Assembly: GCA_030679615.1 (NCBI GenBank)
Contig: JAUXSJ010000003.1
Coordinates: 1-7,836, forward strand
Length of the DNA stretch: 7,836 nucleotides
Source: Parachlamydiaceae bacterium
GTDB taxonomy: Bacteria; Chlamydiota; Chlamydiia; Chlamydiales; Parachlamydiaceae
Reading direction: 5' to 3'
Shown here: one piece after another, positions 5,348 to 7,836 of the stretch
Layout: every line of letters begins with the position of its first letter
How positions within the stretch are numbered: position 1 is the stretch's first letter
Program-made: the position numbers and the translations under genes
Notes under the pieces: model-generated
What the model saw: the letters and a program-made list of their open reading frames with translations, nothing else
Database searches by the model: none
What the model was told of the DNA's origin: nothing

Positions 5348-5742
5348 ACTTTGAATTACATCCCAATTTGTCAAAAAAAGAATTCATCATTGATTTACCG
5401 CTATGTAGAGTCCTTTTGGAAAATGAATTTAACTATCCTTGGATTTTATTAGTCCCACGTCGTTCTAATGTATCCCGAATAATGGATTTAGATCAGTTTG
5501 ATCAACTTCAACTTTTAAAAGAATTAGATCTTACGCAAAAGATATTGTGGGATTTTTTTCATTTAACGCAGCTTAATGTCGCTGCAATAGGCAATAAAAC
5601 TCCTCAACTTCATATTCACATTATTGGAAGAAGGGCTGATGATCCAGCTTGGCCTCATACAGTTTGGGATCATCCAGAAAAACGTCCCTATACCCCACAA
5701 GAAAAAGAAGTTATGATTCAGCGTTTGAAATCAGCTTTTTAA
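5344..5742 (+). CDS. HIT-domain (histidine triad-like) protein
   Basis: The 132 residues form one HIT domain of normal length. HIT proteins are nucleotide-binding hydrolases or transferases acting on AMP-amides, dinucleoside polyphosphates or similar substrates. The signature is QLHIHIIGRRADDPAWP (88-104), in which H90 and H92 are kept and the first His of the triad is Q88. QLH(V/I)H is a common variant in proteobacterial HIT proteins and retains the two innermost His. Upstream, WILLVPRRSNVSRIMDL (33-49) is the usual first strand region. No signal peptide is seen, so it is cytoplasmic. The ATG overlaps the HAD stop by four bases and has only a weak ribosome site, consistent with coupling to HAD translation. 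A mutated copy of codons 60-73 exists at 7680-7720. The true substrate is open. Confidence 0.92.
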   Translation: MNFELHPNLSKKEFIIDLPLCRVLLENEFNYPWILLVPRRSNVSRIMDLDQFDQLQLLKELDLTQKILWDFFHLTQLNVAAIGNKTPQLHIHIIGRRADDPAWPHTVWDHPEKRPYTPQEKEVMIQRLKSAF

Positions 5743-5756
5743 TCAATAGTTATTGT

Positions 5757-5846
5757 TATAGTCGATTAAATTACATTTGATAATTTTTGACCGCTTCAAA
5801 GCCTCGAGATTGAAAAATTTTATCAACTGTGATTTAATCGACTATA
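5757..5846. repeat. 90-bp inverted repeat between convergent genes
   Basis: The arms 5757-5790 and 5811-5846 begin and end with an exact TATAGTCGATTAAAT/ATTTAATCGACTATA match, then continue with two mismatches and a 2-nt bulge. The 20-base apex contains the small hairpin GCTTCAAAGC (5793-5802). It lies 14 bp after the HIT stop. It lacks a T-tail, so it may act as a stabilising or factor-assisted terminator hairpin, or be a mobile palindromic unit. Confidence 0.8.
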
Positions 5847-5859
5847 TACTTTGGAAACT

Positions 5860-5914
5860 CTGCCTTAGTTCACTATAATCTTAAAAATTACAAAATTAAT
5901 TTAAACTAAGGCAG
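5860..5914. repeat. 55-bp inverted repeat after the propeller-type gene
   Basis: CTGCCTTAGTT (5860-5870) and AACTAAGGCAG (5904-5914) are exact 11-bp inverted arms around an AT-rich 33-bp loop. It lies 18 bp beyond the stop of the minus-strand gene at 5933, so it may terminate or protect that transcript. No T-tail is present on either strand. Confidence 0.7.
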
Positions 5915-5932
5915 ATCTATGATTAGCTTCTA

Positions 5933-7483
5933 TTATTCAATTGCTCGCCAAACTGTAATTCCTCCAAGAGTTGGTATATAAGCACTATTATCACGTCCTA
6001 TCCCAATTCCCGCAAAAAAATTATTAGCTAAATCACCAGCCAAAATACCTGTTGTAGATACTCGAACTTTATTGCGAATCTTTCCTTTCTCAAAATCAAG
6101 ACTAGCAAAATACCAACTTTTTGAATCTTTAGCATATGTATAAATCAGTCCATTTTTTGTTGATAAACGTGAAATTGCAGATGGAATTGAAATATCGTAA
6201 TTGGTCCATACTGTTTCAGAAGTACCAGTAACTGGATCGAAAGCAATTCTTGCAATACCTGGTATTGTAGTTAAATTACCTGAAGTAGTTGAAATTCCTC
6301 CAATTCCTGTACTTCCATAATTATTTTCTATTATTACTGAATGATTGACTGCTATCAAAGAATTTTGACAGCTTGATGCATAAGGAAATCTCGTAAAAAC
6401 AACTGGCTGTGCAATCAAAGCACCAGTTTCTCGATTAAAGATAACCACATGCATGTAAGGATCCGCATTATCTGCAATAGTGACAAATTTATTTCCATCA
6501 AAATCATTAAATAAAGTTGGAGTTGTTCCTGAGCCTTGTTGTGCTTGACCGGGTTTTAATCGTGTTCCTCTATCATAAACTGATCTCCAAATACCAATTG
6601 GCCCTGATGTACTTGCTTCAAAACGATATAAAGCATGGCTTGAAACGATAAAAACGCCTCCATCTTCATCTGTCGCAAAAGATTTAGAAATTCTTTCTAT
6701 AGAACTTCCACCTATAACTGATGCAAGATTACTTATGGAAATTTGTCCAGTTCCAGGTTGAATATAACCTACAGTCCCTAGTTGAGTAGCAAACCATAGA
6801 TTTCCTGTGCTATCAGGTATTACTGAAACTATTGTGTCTGCTGGAAGGAGTACTGTTGTTAAATTATATGACTGAGCTAATACAAATTGATTTTGAACAA
6901 TGGAATAAATTCGAACTTCTTTTGTTGGAGTATGGACAACGACTCGATCCAAATTATCCAAATAAAAATAAGCTATAAAAACAGGAAAAGTTGTATTGGG
7001 AAGATTTACAGAATCTAAAACTTCAAGCGTATTCTGATCAATTAACAATAGATTATTATCATATGGAGTTATAGGAGTGCTGGCAACTGAAAGACTTACT
7101 CTTACCGTAATAATTTGGCCCGAAGAATTGAATGCAAGAACAGAAGTGCCAAGTGTTGGAGGTTGTATTAAAGCATCTTGCGTATGTCTGTTTGAAAATT
7201 TACCTGGACCTCGAATAGAAACTGTATCTGTTTGATAAGAATTTGCATGGACTTCGCTAAAATCATTTGGAGCCATAAATGGGTTTTGATAAATGGATGG
7301 TGTAGGAATTGCTTGGCCATTGTAAAGCAAAATATTAGGTTCTTGCCATTCTTCTTCAAACTCATCTAAAGATTCAGCTGTTATATCTAAATAAGTTGAT
7401 AAATGTGATTCTTCATAATCATTAGAAAAGACTGCTGAAAATCCAAAAAGCGCTGTAAAAACTATTAAAGATATTTTTTTCAT
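5933..7483 (-). CDS. exported beta-propeller-like protein of unknown function
   Basis: The 516-residue product starts with a clear Sec signal peptide (MKKISLIVFTALFGFSAVFS, cleavage near residue 20). An acidic stretch follows (SLDEFEEEWQEP), then a long beta-rich region to the C-terminus. Blade-like repeats are suggested by NSSGQIITV, DSTGNLWFATQLGTVGYI, DEDGGVFIVSSHALYRFE, GNKFVTIADNADP and GRDNSAYIPTLGG. The GNLWFAT...G...I type resembles NHL/Vgb-like propellers, and GSGTTPT...NADP is another recurrent bacterial motif. I cannot assign a ligand or enzyme activity. The start at 7483 is chosen because AGGAG (7495-7491) lies seven bases upstream. An in-frame ATG at 7510 would put that ribosome site inside the gene and spoil the signal peptide. 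The gene is convergent with the HAD-HIT operon and is transcribed alone. Confidence 0.8.
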   Translation of the reverse strand: MKKISLIVFTALFGFSAVFSNDYEESHLSTYLDITAESLDEFEEEWQEPNILLYNGQAIPTPSIYQNPFMAPNDFSEVHANSYQTDTVSIRGPGKFSNRHTQDALIQPPTLGTSVLAFNSSGQIITVRVSLSVASTPITPYDNNLLLIDQNTLEVLDSVNLPNTTFPVFIAYFYLDNLDRVVVHTPTKEVRIYSIVQNQFVLAQSYNLTTVLLPADTIVSVIPDSTGNLWFATQLGTVGYIQPGTGQISISNLASVIGGSSIERISKSFATDEDGGVFIVSSHALYRFEASTSGPIGIWRSVYDRGTRLKPGQAQQGSGTTPTLFNDFDGNKFVTIADNADPYMHVVIFNRETGALIAQPVVFTRFPYASSCQNSLIAVNHSVIIENNYGSTGIGGISTTSGNLTTIPGIARIAFDPVTGTSETVWTNYDISIPSAISRLSTKNGLIYTYAKDSKSWYFASLDFEKGKIRNKVRVSTTGILAGDLANNFFAGIGIGRDNSAYIPTLGGITVWRAIE

Positions 7484-7518
7484 AAATTTACTCCTTTTTT
7501 TTTGGTTCATGACATTTA

Positions 7519-7547
7519 AATGTAAAATAATTATTTTAAAAATTCAA
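7519..7547 (-). promoter_or_regulatory. candidate promoter of the propeller-type gene
   Basis: On the minus strand TTGAAT (7547-7542) and TACATT (7524-7519, 4 of 6 matches) are 17 bp apart and give a leader of roughly 30 nt. The spacer contains the palindrome AAAATAATTATTTT (7524-7537). The assignment is tentative because the region is very AT-rich. Confidence 0.35.
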
Positions 7548-7670
7548 TGAAAAATGGATAAGATATTTTAGTGAAAATTTTCTAAATAATTCTAAAAGTT
7601 TTTACAAAAGAAAATTTGTCAAATTATATTGATTCTTAATTCTACATTTGAACTTAAAAATTGAGTCTAA
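7548..7670. other. AT-rich intergenic stretch, no gene seen
   Basis: This stretch upstream of the propeller-type gene is extremely AT-rich and stop-rich in all frames. I see no RNA gene, repeat or regulatory site that I can support. Confidence 0.5.
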
Positions 7671-7679
7671 CCGCTAAAT

Positions 7680-7720
7680 GAATTAGATCTTTCTCAAAAG
7701 ATATTGTGGATTCTTTTCAT
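7680..7720 (+). pseudogene. fragment of a second HIT-domain gene
   Basis: The 41 bases match 5521-5562 inside the HIT gene at about 37 positions, with one gap. In frame they read ELDLSQKILWILF against ELDLTQKILWDFF (codons 60-72), so the start of the match preserves protein with a conservative T-to-S change. A stop lies just upstream (7668-7670). At the right end the match stops at a TTAGACTTCTTTC motif. It is a dead remnant of a duplicated or paralogous HIT gene. Confidence 0.55.
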
Positions 7721-7732
7721 TAGACTTCTTTC
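7720..7732 (+). repeat. second TTAGACTTCTTTC motif
   Basis: This 13-bp sequence is identical to 4196-4208 and is followed by similar bases (GAAAT here, AAAAC there). It immediately follows the HIT-gene fragment, as an inserted element's end would. Confidence 0.45.
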
Positions 7733-7774
7733 GAAATTTGCTTTGATTGAAAAAATTAGGTATTTTTGAGTAGG

Positions 7775-7832
7775 TTTTTTGAAAAATTTTGAAGTCTTAT
7801 GTGTACATAAGACTTCAAAATTTTTCAAAAAA
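7775..7832. repeat. perfect 58-bp palindrome at the right edge
   Basis: The arms 7775-7802 and 7805-7832 are exact 28-bp inverted copies around the dinucleotide GT. The palindrome contains GAAGTCTTATGT and its complement, with T6 and A6 ends. On the plus strand it is followed by GGTG, and on the minus strand by CCTACTC, so the terminal U-run typical of a terminator lies within the stem itself. It may be a bidirectional terminator for a gene beyond the window, or the end of a mobile element. Confidence 0.85.
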
Positions 7833-7836
7833 GGTG

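Noticed and set aside
7168..7365. Second minus-strand frame inside the propeller-type gene
   Set aside because: It overlaps the N-terminal region of a gene with a strong ribosome site and signal peptide, and has neither itself.

Overview
The window is AT-rich (about one third G+C by eye) and Gram-negative-like. Two exported proteins carry Sec signal peptides, the tRNA gene lacks an encoded CCA, and short intact genes sit among pseudogene remnants and many palindromes. The HAD class IIA protein is of the kind known mainly from alphaproteobacteria and some obligate intracellular bacteria, and the missing CCA argues against a gammaproteobacterium. I infer a host-associated or intracellular bacterium, for example an amoeba symbiont of the Chlamydiae or of the AT-rich Alphaproteobacteria, but the sequence does not settle which.

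Left part (1-1948): the N-terminal part of a Nudix hydrolase runs off the left edge on the minus strand. A tRNA-Leu(UAG) gene follows with its own promoter and intrinsic terminator. Next is an exported TPR-protein gene split by one in-frame TAA. The gap after it holds a second copy of the tRNA terminator repeat. At the apex of that repeat's hairpin sits a 357-bp near-perfect palindrome with 134-bp arms.

Middle part (1949-4417): a TetR-family repressor and a small NTF2/SnoaL-like protein are divergent. Their shared intergenic region has two matching palindromic operators and an excellent -35/-10 promoter, which makes a compact self-contained regulatory unit. After the NTF2-like gene come a short gene remnant on the minus strand and the third and most complete copy of the hairpin repeat. 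A RdgB/HAM1-type NTP pyrophosphatase follows on the minus strand. Its upstream region carries a short element with TAGACTTCTT inverted ends.

Right part (4418-7836): a HAD-IIA hydrolase and a HIT-domain protein overlap by 4 bp (ATGA) and form an operon. Two inverted repeats separate them from a convergent gene for an exported, probably beta-propeller, protein. The last 330 bp hold a degraded second copy of part of the HIT gene, a second TTAGACTTCTTTC motif and a perfect 58-bp palindrome. Three genes (Nudix, HAM1, HIT) belong to nucleotide-sanitising or nucleotide-hydrolysing families, but only HAD-HIT is an evident operon. The most distinctive feature is the nested family of hairpin repeats, one copy of which follows the tRNA gene. 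Every convergent gene pair has one or more large inverted repeats between its members.
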